Source: Camillea tinctor
Lineage: Eukaryota; Ascomycota; Sordariomycetes; Xylariales; Xylariaceae
Direction: 5' to 3'
DNA: 64,000 nucleotides
Assembly (NCBI GenBank): GCA_022578605.1
Contig: MU394078.1
Coordinates: 62,001-126,000, forward strand
Shown: piece by piece, positions 1-13,937 of the stretch
Layout of the letters: the number at the start of each line of letters is the position of its first letter
Position numbering within the stretch: position 1 is the stretch's first letter
Position numbers and translations under genes: made by a program
The notes under the pieces: generated by a model
Told to the model about the DNA's origin: nothing
Seen by the model: only the letters and a program-made list of their open reading frames with translations
Database searches by the model: none

Positions 1-2158
1 AGACTAAGGAAGCCGGTTGAACGAGAGCGGATAGAACCGAAGTTATTCAAGCAGGGATTTTGTTGGGAATCTGAAAACCTGAATATTTAAGTAAGTATAG
101 GGGACAAATAATAATTATTAAAAGTGATGTCTGTGTTTAGCGTTCGAACTCTAGCAGCAGGCTTTGTTGTTTGGTTGGTCAAAATAGCGAGATTTCTAGG
201 TGCCTCAGGCCGTAAGATCTGGTACTTTTGGTATTGTCTCTGCAACAATAGTCAAGGTTCTGGATAGTGGCGGAACTTGAAGGAGATTCGAAGATGATTA
301 TTATACGACAGCGAAGCCAATGTGAGGGGTCAGATGCCAGTATTCGGGGCGACTGTGTTCTGAGATGATCTGCAAACACAAGATACTCAATGCTTGCGAA
401 AGCCGAAAGATAGCCGCAGCGCCAATAGAAAGCTGAGTGAAGTCCTATAAGATGCAAAATAATATATAAGCTAAGAGTACGAGATCATGTAAAAGGAAAA
501 ATCGATATAGAGATGATCCCAGATCACTACTTAGATGCCAAAAGAAAGAACTTACCACGGCAGGCATAAAAATGCTAGTAATAACGTGACAAAGGAACCC
601 CCTGTCGACCCAGCTACTGCCAACCGACTGGGACCTGGTTTCTCGTGGACAATATTTCAATCCGGAGTACACAGATCATGAGGCCATGCATTTTTTTCAC
701 CTCGACAATGCAGAGCATGATATTGACCGCCATCTCCCCTAAACCACAAGCCATTGAACTGCGCTCCCCGCAGGTAGAAATCAGGCACACACAGCGTAAA
801 GGATGACATTTTCATGGACATCGCACCGGATTGTGGTAGACTCCCAAATGGAGCGTGGCCGTTGGTAGTTTTGGAATTATGTTACGCATTGTGATGACAT
901 GCTCTTTGTACTATGGTCTCGTTTCCCGATAGATTTCGTCGGCATAGGAGGTCTGCATGACATGGTGCCCGGTAAGGCCGAAATATCAAATTGCACCGAA
1001 AAGCGCACCAACATTCCAGGGTGGAGATGTCGGTGTGATTTGTATCCCACAGAGCTCCCCCTCTCTACCGTCAACATTGAGGTATTGAGTCTGGAGAGGA
1101 ACGTAGATGAGAAATGGGTAACCCGAGAGTTCAAGTAAGAATCGTAGTTGACAAAGCCTTACACCCAAGGACGACGTGGATGGGGCATCACCAACGGTCG
1201 GGTCCCGCTGAGGAAAGTATTCAACCCCCCGAATGTATCATCATTGGAGATGGGTGGTCGGATTGGAAGTGGGGCAGATCGCCAAAAGATTTCCAAACAG
1301 CTTAGTCGATCGGGTGTTCGCACAAGAGTAATAAAAACTTGTGTGGGATGCGGGGCATTCTGGACATGGAAGAATCGCGATGTTCGTTTGCTTTGCTTAG
1401 GAAAGTCGCAAAAGAGCTACGACTCAGGACGAGACCGATCGCAGCAGCTGGCCTGAGGTCCACGATGCATTTTGGTGTTTTCGCGGGGTTAGGAAGCCCG
1501 AGCTCGATGACGCAGTTCTCGGGGATGGGGATCCGAGGTCGATCCCGCAACCGTGGGAGTGTAGTAACTTCGATTTTTTTTTTGACCACCCACCATACTC
1601 TGGCTCAACAGAAGACAAGCTGCCACCAACATCGACGCTGTCGCTGGTACACCGTCGCCCGGAATGACCGGCCACGAGTTCGAACGCTAAATAGCACCAT
1701 GGTGCAGAAGATAAAAAAGAAACAGGGGAGTTACTTACTTTTGGGCACCAATTGGATCGGACGGTTAAAGCAGCAGAAACGCAGCGCCTTGACAAACTCC
1801 AGTTTAGGAACCCGAGGGCACAACGAAAAATGTCTTGGATCACGACCGATGTGCCTATGAGATAGCTAGGCCACAAATTGCACCGCACAAATTACTGGGG
1901 AAACCGAAGAGGATTTGGAAATAAAAACCCGCAGTGGACCTTTCTCTTTTCTTCTTTTTATTCACTTCGCGCAACGATGCGATAGACGAAGGATGAGATA
2001 TCGGGAAGGGCCGCGCGCGCACACACAAAAAACAGCCGGCAGGAAAGGATGCTTCTTGCAAAACGCACGAACTCGAGGAGCGGACGGGGGAAACAGAGTT
2101 CACTCTGGTGCAAATTAGGGATGAGGAGTGAGAGAGGGAAAAAAAAGAAGAGAGAAAA

Positions 2159-2229
2159 AAAAGAGAGAGAGAGAGAGAGAGAGTGGAGGGCGAGAAGAGA
2201 CAAGGAGAATAAAAAAAAAAAAAAAAAAG
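2159..2229. repeat. GA microsatellite followed by poly-A tract
   Basis: A run of about eleven GA units is followed after about 25 bases by an A-tract of about 18 bases. On the opposite strand this reads as a long CT/T tract typical of fungal promoter and leader DNA. Confidence 0.8.
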
Positions 2230-4699
2230 AGCAAGAAAAACGCAAAAGCAGACAGGACAACGATGGTGCTGGTTTGGTTTGCGTGTGGTGTGGGTGTGTG
2301 TGAGTGGGAAAAGGATGGAATTGGATTGGGGTTTTTTTCTGGACCCGTTTGGTGGAGGAGGAGGCAACAGGTGGAGCTACTACCAGCCAGGGTCTGGGCC
2401 GGGGCAAAGTTTTTTTTTTTCTTCTCTCTCTTTAAATCTTGCTTTACAGCCTTCTTGCAACCTTTACAGAAGGCCCTTGCCAGGTACACACACCTATGGC
2501 TGTGTGTACGAACTCTAAGTACCACTAAGGGAAGAAAAAAAAAAGAGCTGAGTTTTTTCCTTAGCCACTAATAACGTTGACTAGAGGCCCGCTAGCGGCC
2601 ATACCAATACCTAAACTACCTAGCCAACTAGGGGCGGACGGCGTCGTGCAGAAACGTCAGGCAGGTAACTACTAGGTATGTACCCAAAGTACGGGCAGAT
2701 GGTGTATACATGTACCTTATGTATGGACATGTAAGCAACACGTACATCAATTTAGGTTGCTCTAACTCTTAAGAATCCATAACAGGTACAGGCCAGATGT
2801 AAGGTACAATAACTACACACCTACATGTATGCACATCCTGACTTTAATTTCCAGTGGCAGGTATCGTGCATAGCATATGTTTAGTGCCTTACGATGCGAT
2901 GCGATACGATACGACATGAGCACTTGAAAATATGAAAATGCACTTATAGATATATATACAAATGTAAGTGTAGTAGGTAGTAATTAACCTAATAATAAAT
3001 AGACGGGAAGCATCGAAAATACGTTCGATCAAGGTATACATTGTCATACCTTAGGTATCTTAAAATCCAGGTTACAATGAAATAGTACTAGGCTAGGTAC
3101 CTAATCAGTAAGCATGTAAGTAGGTTAGTTATCTGACGGCAACACGTGAAACCAGAATACTTCTGATCGATCCATCAATGATTCCCAGTGCGGTAATAAG
3201 CTACCCAGAGCTTGCCGGGTACTTATTAATCTGCTGCCGCGCCAGGTAGATAAGTCGGCAACTTTTGGGGGTTTGAAGTACCTATTCTGGTAACTCAAAA
3301 TATACTCAGATGACATCGCGTTCGGGTCGGGATATGAGAAAGAAATTGCGTGTTTCAACATTCAGGTCAAATGTATGTAAAGTAGCTCTGGGCGTGCGGC
3401 AGAGCCTTTCTTGGTCCCCTAGCTACCGGAGCTAAGGTTCTGTGCGGTCAACAACAATGTCTCTAAATCACCCCCCAAATCTTCAAGTCGGATGGATCTC
3501 ACCACCTAAGTAAAACTGGGCTGCAGGGTGTGCTTTGCTCCAGATGCAGTCCACGGGGATGGCGTGTCCCTACGGATTTTGGCCCTTCCGGTGTTCATTG
3601 GCTAAAAGCTATGTAATATGGTAGGGCGCGCTCGAGCCATGCGTCATGAAGAGCGTAGAATGTAACATTTATCAAAAAACAAAACAGCGTTCACCAACAA
3701 TGGATACAACAACAACAACGGGAAAAGAGAGAGGGGAGGTAAAGGAGGCCTTTGCGCCACAATACAAGGAACATTCAAGCAATACATCGAAGTGATAGAT
3801 TACAAGTGAGCCAAGTCGGTGACCCTCGAAACATATGCGTTATTCCGTATGTAGGTATTTTGGTTAACTATAAGATGATTCGTCCATGATTGGTAGGTAT
3901 ACCAACTACTACTATGTAGGTACCTAATAGGTTAAGGCCTCAGCTGACGTGGGGAGGGAAGGGGACAGTTATATGTACTGATATAGTGTAAGTATAGGTG
4001 GTTTGACAATTCTGCTTGCTTGTCTCGTGGATGTTTGATATTTTTTTCTTCTGTAATGTTGAGAGTCAGGGGTACGTGATGTAGTTGGAGGTTAAGACTC
4101 AAGGTTGTTTGCTTTCACTGCCTTCGAAACGGTACAGTATGAGATGGATAACCTACATAGCACCTATGGATTGATTACAATAAGGTATACTAGGTATTAA
4201 ATTATGCACGCCATAAGCAATTCTCCAGTCATTGTTGAGGAACCTGCTGCAACCATCCCATTTCCCTCAAAATACTATTACATACCTCCTCGCTCCTCTG
4301 CATGTCTTGTTTCGAAATTTGAGATGTCCCTATCTGCAGAGCAAGCCCCGGTCTTCTGTGACATCTGTATTTTTTTTCTTCTTCTATTTCTTTACCTTTA
4401 AAGTAAAAACCTTTCCACATCATGTGCCACTCCTTGTATTATTGTTGTCATGTTTCCTCTTCTTCTCTATACGTCTATGCGGTCTTGAAAATAGTTGGGT
4501 ATCGTAAGAGTTTAGAGCGAATCCTCTTATGAATACTACCTAGGTTCCATGATAATCGAGCAATCAAGTCCCTCGCACGACCAAGCTTAATTAACATTCG
4601 ACCAGCATGGCTGGTCTACGATCCTATCCCAATGTACCAATTGAATTATACCATACTACTGGTACACAACCTACAACTCGTACTTGAATGAATATATAT

Positions 4700-4750
4700 T
4701 AACATACATACATACACTGCATGTATGTATGTATATATGTATGTATGTAG
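4700..4750. repeat. CATA/TATG tetranucleotide inverted repeat
   Basis: Several ACAT units are followed by a short spacer and then many TGTA units, so the two halves can pair as a hairpin. It looks like a microsatellite with an internal inversion and lies in non-coding DNA. Confidence 0.7.
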
Positions 4751-5342
4751 CTCCCGTGGGCACGGTGCCAGCTCTACATATTAGCACGCAATCGTGCACT
4801 GATCTTTCCACGTGTGCGAGAGAAAAGGCCAACAAGACGATTAAAATCTGGGCCCGGATCTTGAATCAGAGCATGGCTCTCATCAGCCCGAGCACCGGGA
4901 AATGCGACGATCTGCAAGACCCCTGTCTTGCCCTGGCCGATTGCCAAACCGGCAGCTTTCAATGGTGGTGGTATTTAGCCCTGGGTTATAACAACCAGGG
5001 CAACTTAGCTGGGTGCTGGCTGGGTGCTGGCTAGGTGCTGGGTACAGGCTGGGTTCTTTCGACCTTGCGACGAATCGGAATATCGTGTTCAGCTCTTCCT
5101 CGCTCAAGAAGCAACATGGACATTGTGGCCTTGTGACTGGGACCTCAGCTACTACTTTGCATTGTCAGGATCTTCCAACGATCTTCACGTGGACATTCCA
5201 ATCAATTTAGTATGTCATTGATTTGTGTATGGACATAGTGTTGTGTTGTCTGTAGGTTGAGCCAGGTGTGTTTTACCATCCATCTCATTCCCAATTCCAT
5301 GCTATCCTATAGGTATAGGTATTATCCATCTACACTACATAT

Positions 5343-5360
5343 CCATCCATCCATCCATCC
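5343..5360. repeat. CATC microsatellite
   Basis: About four and a half perfect CATC units in gene-free DNA. Confidence 0.7.
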
Positions 5361-6039
5361 CCTCTTCAGCCCAACCCCAGACAGGATAGTGCCGGGTATG
5401 GCCAAGAAGGAGTGGGCGTTAATCTATCATCGTGTCTAATTTAGTATAAAAAAAAGAGAGGGGAGAGAGAAAACTCCATCCTTGCGTTCTTTTTTTCTGT
5501 TTCTTTTTTTTTGGCCCGGCCCGCATGCAATTACGCACATGCGAGTAGCCACTTGGTCCACTACCAGAATCCGAATGTCGGTCTCGCACACATAATACCA
5601 CCTGGTAACATATTCTCAGTCGATGTCTTGAGTGGCACATACGAGCACAAAATTTGGGTTTTCACTGTCCTTGTGGACGACCCGAGGTAAATTGCTGTTG
5701 ATCAGAAGATCTAAGTTCGGCAATGGCTTTGTGTTGTGATCATGGATCTGTCCCATGTATGTGTGGACAGACAGAGCTCTAGAGTATAAACGAGTCACGA
5801 AAGAAGCTTCCAGCTTACCAAGACAAGCGCAGAATGGACCTCATGTATCCTCACAGTCCTGATTTGGCAAAACTTTAAGACGGAGTTGACTAAGTCTGGT
5901 AGGGTCGATGCTTTCATCAACAGCTCGGACTCTGATTGCTCAATGCCTTTCTGCACCGGTCGGCACCAGCTCCTCGCTACATAGTTGGCACTAGCAAGTA
6001 CTTAACCTAGTAGCACCCACTCTCTTCGTCTCTTGCCGT

Positions 6040-6115
6040 AGTAGGTGTAGGTGTAGGTGTAGGTGTAGGTGTAAGTGTGGGTGTGAGTGTGAGTATAAGT
6101 GTGAGTATGAGTGTG
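6040..6115. repeat. TAGGTG hexamer array grading into GTGTGA repeats
   Basis: Five or so tandem copies of TAGGTG pass into degenerate GTGAGTGTGAGTAT units. The unit is G-rich and six bases long, like telomere-type repeats, but it is not the TTAGGG unit of filamentous fungi and it sits inside the window. Confidence 0.75.
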
Positions 6116-7544
6116 AATTTGTGACATCAGGTCAGGTCTGATCAAACACCACATTCGTTGCTAGTAACACCTAACCTACATCAGTCTACATGCACGATAC
6201 ATGGCAGACATGTAGATAGACAAACATGTACATACTTAGGTGGGTAGCTTACATATGTACTGTGTATGTATGTAGGATGTTCCACAGTAGGGCTCCCCCC
6301 AATCTCGCAGAGTTTCGAGTTGTCTAAACCTTCTGCTGTCAACATCATGCGGGTGGCCGCTGAGTAGTCTGGCTACCTGCCATTACTCGCGTTGGGAAGG
6401 GCCAGAGACTTGATTGAAAGTCGGTGCAGCCATGGCTATGAGAGTGAGAGTTAAAGTTGTTGATTGGAAGGGGTCAAATTTATAAAATTGCGTACATATC
6501 TCGTATCCCGCCTATGTACATAAAACTCATTGATCTATCATATGTGGGATGGCACGGCGAATAGGGAACCATTTTTTCTTCTCTCTCATTCCTTTTGCTC
6601 TCTTTCTTACTCTCCATGTCAGAACTAGTAATATCTACCTAACCTAGGGTTGACACGTTTTTTTTGTTTTTTATTATTATTATTATTTTCCTCCGATTAG
6701 TAATTCGAGAGATCTGCATGGTGGATGATTCCATGAAATTCGAGTCCTGTCTCTACCCTCCCTTCCCTTCCCCCCCAGTAGCAGACAATCTTATCTTAAC
6801 TTGGTAACTCAGTCTAGACCCATCATTCCCATTCCATATCACCTACAAGTAAGCATACCTCAAAACGAACGAAGCAAACGGAGGGGAGATTCTACACCAA
6901 CCGAGACCAATGGAATCCCATAACTTGGGATTTACCTAACTTGGTGGTAGTTCCCTCAATCAACTTGAGCACCTAATTGGTATTAAGAAAAAAATTGGCA
7001 TCAATGTTATAATCAAGACCCATAATGCGTACGGGACAGCGGGAATGCGTACAACGATGTATATACTTTTTCTGTGAATAAAATGGAAACTAGTAGCACT
7101 AACTAGAGGAGTGTAGACCCACATAACCTGGAAGGAACCTTTCAAAGACGCCACAATGTTATGTGGCTAGTGTGCACGAGACAAGCCCCTGACAACCTGA
7201 CAAGACAAGACCAGCAACTGCATCGCCACCTTTCTTTCTTTTTGGTTCTGGTTATTGATAATGTTGATGTTGACGTTAACAAGTTGCTGGCTAAAAACTA
7301 GGCGACCAATACAATACGACAGACAGTCCAGCTGGTTTCCAATGAAGCAGGTAGATTTTATAAAATAGATGGGCCTCATTTAGACTCTTCCTCCTTTTTT
7401 TTTCGTCTGATTATTCGTTCCTGATATTCTCGCTGCATCGGCACCTGAAGTACGTGGGCTAGGTTACATAGATCGATGGTCGGATACCAGTGGTCGGATA
7501 TCTACATGCTATGACCTACCTAACCTGTTTCCATCATATCGCCC

Positions 7545-10500
7545 ATGGCTACGTCTAATGAGGGTGCAGAGCTACGGCTCGTATCTTCAATACGCTATAA
7601 ATTCGCAAATGTATCCGGGGACGAGAGCAAGCTGAGCGAGGCTCTCAGCACCCAACTTGTGCCCCTTCTAGATAAGGCAGGGAGTCAGCACAAGGCGGTT
7701 CGAGATGCGGTATGTCACTTAGCTCAACTTTAATTATAGGACCTATCGCTCACATATATATCATATTAGGCTTTCCAAGCATTCATCAGTGTCAACAATT
7801 TTGTTAAGCCTGTTGGGTATGGTTACCTTGCCAGATAACCAAATCTTACCATCCTTCTCTTCGAAGATGAGCTTATACTAACCTGGATAATTAGAGTCAA
7901 ATTGCCCGTCGCGGCTCTATTGGAGCAGTATAAGCGAACCAGCTCACCAATGGTGAAGCAGCTTGACCTAAATCTTATAAAGCAGGGAATCCTTCGCCTC
8001 GACCAGCTGGCACGCCGCGAACTTCTTCCCATAGTTCTCCGGGGTATCTCTAAAGAAAGCAGTCCAGCTGGCGCAGCAGGGTTCTTTAACATCTTCCTGC
8101 GTCTACTTCTAGAGATCAAAGTCCCAGGAAGAGGTAGCAATGATGATCTCGCTCTTCGAGAAATTATTGGATTATCCGACGCAGCCGATGCCAAATACGT
8201 ATCAGAGTGGCTCGGGAAGCTATTTCTGTTGAGGCAAGACCTAGCCCTGGCTAGTGATGATGATCTCGATGGAAAGTTAGCAGCTTCGCCGTCCGGATTG
8301 GTCAAGGCCGACATAGCATTTTTACGCAATAATAACCCACATGCTTGGAGACCTAATGCTCCCGGCAGCCTCAGCCTACCTGAATGCAAAACAAAGGCCA
8401 TCGGTTTCCTAGCAAGCGGAGCTTTCACTGATGAAGAACGCCACCTGCCAGCTATCTGTGCAGCAGGCTCTGCAGATTCGCGAATCACATCAATAGCTGA
8501 TGATATTATCAAGCGATCTAGTGTTGATCTTGAAAATAAGGACGTCGTCAAGTCACTATATGGCGCACATGATGTTTTCCCGGCAGCACATCGAATACAA
8601 GTCCTCAGACTTCTTTCCAAGTCCTCGGTCGCGTGTACTTTCAAGGAATCTGTGGTTGGGTCTGTCAAGCAAGATTTCGAATTAACTTCAGCTGATAATG
8701 CACCTGTCACTGGCCTGGAAGCCTTAAGACTACACAAAGCCGTTCTTGCTTTTCTATCCTGGGTTGCGAGAAACGCCTCCGACTCAAATACGATTGACAA
8801 TGCTATGGGGCCGGCTCTTGTCCTTATCTTGAAGGACTATATCCTCAAGCAAGGATGGCCGGCTCCCAACTTGAAAGGGAACCAGTCACAGTCCCAAGAT
8901 GAACAGAGATTGCGTGCTAATGCATACGAAACGATTGGCACTTTAGCCAGAGCGAGTAAGTTTGAACACAAGGCAAAAGACTCTCTATTAAAATGGTTAT
9001 TTGATTCCCTCGTCTCCGATCCAAGTCCAGATATCGTGGTCTATATCGAGAGTGCTTTGTCCAGTATGATAGGTCTCTTCAAATCAAGCAGTGCTGTAGA
9101 AATTCGGGACCTGGAGATCTTACTCCTAGACTACATGGTCCTCCCAGAAAGACAGGAGATCAGAACGGCACGTCATGTAGCCGCGAGATTTGCCAATAAC
9201 TGCCTTCCTTATAGCAATATAAAGGCCCGGTGGATTGACATTCTCGCTCTGAATGGCGGTGTAGCCGAGCGACGAGATGTTCTTGAAGAAGGACAACGAG
9301 GGCTGGATCCGTGGTGGGCTACCAAACTACACCCAGATGACACCTTGGTTCTCCCTGATTGGGCTGAGCTAGCTAATATGCTTTTTGATACTACACCTAA
9401 AGACATCGGCGTCGATGAGATGGCTATTGATCAAACATCCAAGTACTCCTTATATCCCAACGACCGTCTGCAGTGTTTCCCGATAGCAATTCGCTATGTG
9501 AAGCAGGTCCTCTTCCTCGCTGCCTTAAACGAGGATAAAGTCGAGATCGACTGGGAATCACAGCTAGAGTCAAGGCTTCAAAATGACTTGAAGGCGCGTA
9601 ATTGCTTCAGAGAGTATTTTGCATCTACACCCCACAACAAAGCTCTCATTCAGATTTTGAACGCGGCGCTTGATGGACTCCGAGATCACCTGGATATCGG
9701 TGCAGAGGAATGCCTCAGCTGCTTGGCTGAAATATTGTCATTTGCTCCTACAGACAATGTCATCCTACCACTCGCTACACGGGCGCCTGATTTACTTCCC
9801 GCACTTAAATCCAACAATCAAAAAGTGAGGCAGTTAGCGGCTAAAACCTTTGGTATTCTTGGACCATGGAATGCCGAAGCCTCCCACTACATAACCCAGC
9901 TACGAAGCTTTATCGATTCTTGCCAAGATCCTTCACCTTCTCAATCTGCGGAATATCAAGGGTCATTCACTTGTTTGAGTAGTTACCTCTCTCGTACTGT
10001 CTATTACGGAAAGTCTACGCCTAGTAATGTCCTAGACCCTGATAAGTTTCTTTATGAACGCCTCATGTCTGCGTTGCAAGGGGCAGATATGAGCACGACC
10101 AACACGTCTCTGGACGCAATGGCTCAGTTGTGGACGGCGGATGTAGGTTTCCCAGAAGAGGAGAATAACTTGAAGATATTACTTGAGTCCCTAGCGAAAC
10201 TTGGTGCTGCAGGTAATGAAAAGGCAATCATGGCCTTAGGCAGGCTAGCAATCCCTACGAAAGCTGACACACTGGACAATGAGACGAGCCCTATCGCCAG
10301 AATCCTAGAGAAACTATTTGGGCTATTTGACACAAAGCGAACGGAAGTACACTTCGCTACCGGCGAGGCAATTGCAGCTGCCATTGCCCGCTGGGACTCT
10401 GAAGCTGTTCGCCTCGGACTCGATGTCGAACCAACTGGGTCTGGTAAATCCGACATAGTTGATGCTCTCGGCAAAAGGCCCGCACGAATCTCCGCCGTTC

Positions 10501-13154
10501 TGGATAAGCTCATTACGGACTGCAAGACAACTAAGCCATCACTTCTCAAAGCATCGGGAATATGGCTCTTCTGTGTGATTCAGTTCTGCTCGGATCTTCC
10601 TGAAATCCAGTCCCGCCTACGTGAATGCCAGGTCGCATTTATGCGTCTGTTGACAGCCCGCGATGAGCTTGTACAAGAAACCGCTTCGCGGGGTCTCGCG
10701 TTAGTATATGAACGAGGCGACGAATCTCTCAAGGGAGACCTTATCAGGGATCTTGTGGCAAGTTTCACCGGAAATAAAACACAACTGAAAGTTGACGACG
10801 ATACCGAGTTGTTTGATGCGGGTGCTTTGCCGACAGGCGAGGGGAAGTCAATCACCTCTTATAAAGATATCATTAATCTGGCAAATGAAGTTGGTGACCA
10901 AAGTCTCATCTACAAATTTATGGCTCTTGCAACAAACGCGGCAACGTGGACAGCACGATCTGCGTTTGGCCGGTTTGGCCTGAGTAACATATTATCAGAT
11001 GCGGAACTTGACCCCAAAATATATCCAAAACTTTTTCGTTACCGATTTGATCCCAATTCCAATGTTAGAAGGTCGATGGACGATATATGGAAAGCGGTTG
11101 TCAAAGACCAGACGGCTACAATTGACCAACACTACGATGCTATTATGAAAGACTTGCTGAAGAGCATTCTAGATGGCAGAGAATGGCGTGTCAGAGAAGC
11201 CAGCTGCGCTGCCATTGCAGAACTCATCTATGGCCAGCCCTTCCCAAAGTACGAATCATATTACGTTGATATCTGGCGGGTCACACTAAAGGTGGTCGAT
11301 GACCAGAAATCCACTGTGAGATCCGCAGCTTTGAAGCTGTGCATGGGGTTGTCAAAGACGTTGGTAACCCAGCTTCAAGAAAACAACTCATCTGCTTCTG
11401 CCAAGGCCATGATTTCTCACGTTCTTCCATTCCTACTGTCCGATAAAGGTATCGAAAATCCTGCCCAAGAGGTTAAGGTCATGTCGATCACGACAGTGGT
11501 AGATGTTGTTAAGAACGGAGGTGACGCCTTAAAGCCGTTCATACCTAGCATTGTCATCTACTTCCTGGGTCTCCTCAGCACTGTCGAGCCAGATGTGGTG
11601 AATTATTACTATCAACGTGTTAGTGAAGAGGATCGCGAAGGATTTGATAAGGCCCGAAGCAAAGCAGCAACTCGATCACCATTATTCGAGTGCATCGTCA
11701 ACTGTCTCCGCTTTACCGACGAGGATGTAATGAAGGAATTAGCACCACAATTGGTATCGACTATTAAATCAGCCCTCGGAATGCAGACAAAGATTGGATG
11801 CAGTGAAGTCCTCAGCACTTTAGCCCTTCGACACAGCATATTACTTCCCCCGTACAATGCTATATTCGTCAAGAGCATGGAAACGCAAATTCTGGATCGA
11901 AATCACGAGGCGAGCAAAGCGTACGCGAGGAGCGCTGCGTACTTGTTAAGGACAGCGTCTCCGGATACTCGAGAACGATTTACCTTGCGGCTTGTGGACC
12001 TCTATTTCAATGCTGAAGATGAAACGCGCAGACAAAAAATAGCAGACGCTGTCCTCGCCATAGCTAAGGTGTCTCCGGATGCCTTTACTAGTCTTGAATC
12101 TCGACTCTTGCCGTTTGCCTACTTTGCCAAACAGGATACAGACGAGTACGTAGCTGAGGAGTTCGAAGCGGTATGGGGCCAGCATGCAGGAGGTAGCCAT
12201 ACCGTTAAACGTTTCGTCGATGAAATTGTGGAATTCGTGTCTAAGGGGCTAAACACCTCAAAGTGGGCCCTCCAGCACGGTGCTGCGTTAGCGATAGCAT
12301 CAATGGTCACAACTCTTAGCAGTGCGGTTGGGAACGATGGCCAATTTAGTGATTCTGACCTACAAAAGATATGGCCAGTCCTAGACAAGGCCCTCTTGCT
12401 CAAGACATTCAAGGGGAAAGAAAAGCTGATCACGGCATTCCCTCTGTTCATCCAGCACAGCAAGAGCGCCTGGACCAACGACTCTACGCTGGCCTTGCAA
12501 ACCCAAAAGATAGCAATCCGAGAAGCAAAACGTAATAATGACGAATACCGCCCTTATGCTTTTGAAGCTCTCGCCGAATTTTCTGCGGCTCGTGAGGACT
12601 TGGACATGTATGCTGAAGCTGTCAGCCTTGTGTCAGAATACTTGACGCCTAATGACGAGGCACATAAGATCACTGAGTTACAACGGAAAACTGTTGCAGC
12701 AGCGCTGAAAGTTACTTTAACAGCGTACAGTCGCCAGAAAATGCAAACCTCTCCCACGACCGTCCTTAGTGACATTGCCACCACTATTGAGGGCTCCAAG
12801 CAGGCCGTTTCCTTCGGCCAGGACACGTTCTTCTCGGGTGCTACAGATCTCATGGACGCGCTGGCTTCATCCAAAGTTTCATCAGATCCCAGTGCAAGTC
12901 TAGTAGCAAGGAGATGGTTTAACTTGCTTGTTGCGGATGAGGCCGGTGTTATTCTGGAGAGCCAGCGGACTGGCCGGGCTAAGGGGATAGCTGCGTTCGT
13001 AAAAGTATGGGAGAAGGGCAAGTTTGGCCCAGCCAATGAACAAGGGGCTTTACGTCAGGAAATGGAACAGAAGCTGAAGGCGATGGTGGAGGCCGAGAGA
13101 TCTTTAGATGTACAGAAACTGCTAAGTCAGATGGTTCGGCAGCTCGCCGGTTGA
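7545..13154 (+). CDS. ecm29: Proteasome component/adaptor ECM29
   Basis: Very large HEAT-repeat protein that binds and tethers the 26S proteasome, linking core and regulatory particle and monitoring assembly. Three exons fit: 7545-7709, 7770-7816 and 7895-13154, with branch-like sequences before both acceptors, giving 1823 residues, the usual fungal Ecm29 length. The N-terminal part, running through a conserved LPVAALLEQYK segment just after intron 2, matches the Ecm29 N-terminal domain. The rest is helical HEAT-type sequence, for example the WRVREASCAAIAELI segment near 11.18 kb. The start is the first in-frame ATG after stops, in a good context (CCCATGG). The next gene downstream is REX4 in the same orientation, with no sign of a functional link. 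Identification rests on overall pattern and length; I am confident of the family. Confidence 0.93.
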
Positions 13155-13937
13155 TATGGCTATAGGATGGGGAAGTAGTGTGAAGTGATGTGGTCGGTAG
13201 ATTTCCTTTGCCCCTTTTCTCAGTATTAGTCTTCTTTGAATTATGATTGTATTTCCGCCGAGCCCTTTGTATTTGCATAAGTTGCTAGTATGACTACCAA
13301 GTTTGAAGCTTATCTATTATGTATTACTTGATGTATCCTACTAGGTTAGGTTATATACTATACCATATAACTACATAGGTTATGTAGTATTGATCGAATC
13401 TGTCAGCTGGTGCTTGTAAACTTGAATAAATTCATAACCTGCATCTACCCGATAAGTAGGTAGGTTATGCACCCTTTCCCACCCAACCCTTCTTAATGCG
13501 CAAAGCAGAACCGACCCGACTTCTTCCACGCTATTTACTACAGTAGCAGCATCAACAGCAGTAACAACGATATCCATGAGATTGACAGATTAATGCTTCG
13601 CATGCTACAATTTTATGCATGTATTGAACTGATTTATTTCATCGAATCTAAATTATCTCTCCCTCATTCACTCATTTCAATTCGACCAATGCCGAAAAGT
13701 CACCGGTCTCTCTGGATTTTTCACCTCCGTAAAAATCTTTCTCTTTTCACCTAAACTGAGTCAATCTTATTACCCACCTAAACATTAGTAAGGGGGAAGA
13801 AAAAAGAAAGAAGTTATGAAACTGTAACGATGCATATGTTGTGATCAGATGAGAATTTCCGCTCTCATTGTATGCACTTTCTGAACCCACGGCTGTCCAT
13901 CCTGAAGAGTTCCAGCTTCACACGACTGTTCCAGAGA
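13155..13937. other. Intergenic region ECM29-REX4
   Basis: Contains the ECM29 3' end, several TAGGTTA-type motifs near 13.34-13.47 kb, and a pyrimidine-rich stretch (13.66-13.76 kb) that probably belongs to the REX4 promoter and leader. No gene seen. Confidence 0.6.

Larger units (their letters stand above)
1..7544. other. Gene-poor 7.5-kb region
   Basis: I find no coding region here that I can support. Open frames are short (under about 175 codons), overlap on both strands and match no family I recognise. The region holds simple repeats (GA/poly-A near 2.15-2.23 kb, ATGT near 4.7 kb, CATC near 5.35 kb, TAGGTG near 6.05 kb) and many TAGGTA-type motifs. On the minus strand the stretch from about 2560 down to 2120 is CT-rich, as in fungal 5' leaders, and a GTAAGT donor sequence lies at about 1734-1739 on that strand. 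A minus-strand transcript running from about 2 kb toward the window start is therefore possible, but I could not build a protein from it. Confidence 0.5.

Noticed and set aside
1302..1888. Overlapping frames of 95-173 codons on both strands
   Set aside because: No recognisable domain, three overlapping frames on opposite strands, and no clear exon chain; left as an undescribed region.
6040..6115. Telomere end
   Set aside because: The unit is TAGGTG, not the TTAGGG expected for filamentous fungi, and the array is internal and short.
7823..8800. 325-codon minus-strand frame
   Set aside because: Antisense to ECM29 exons; Ser/Arg-rich with no family resemblance, and it crosses the spliced ECM29 intron.
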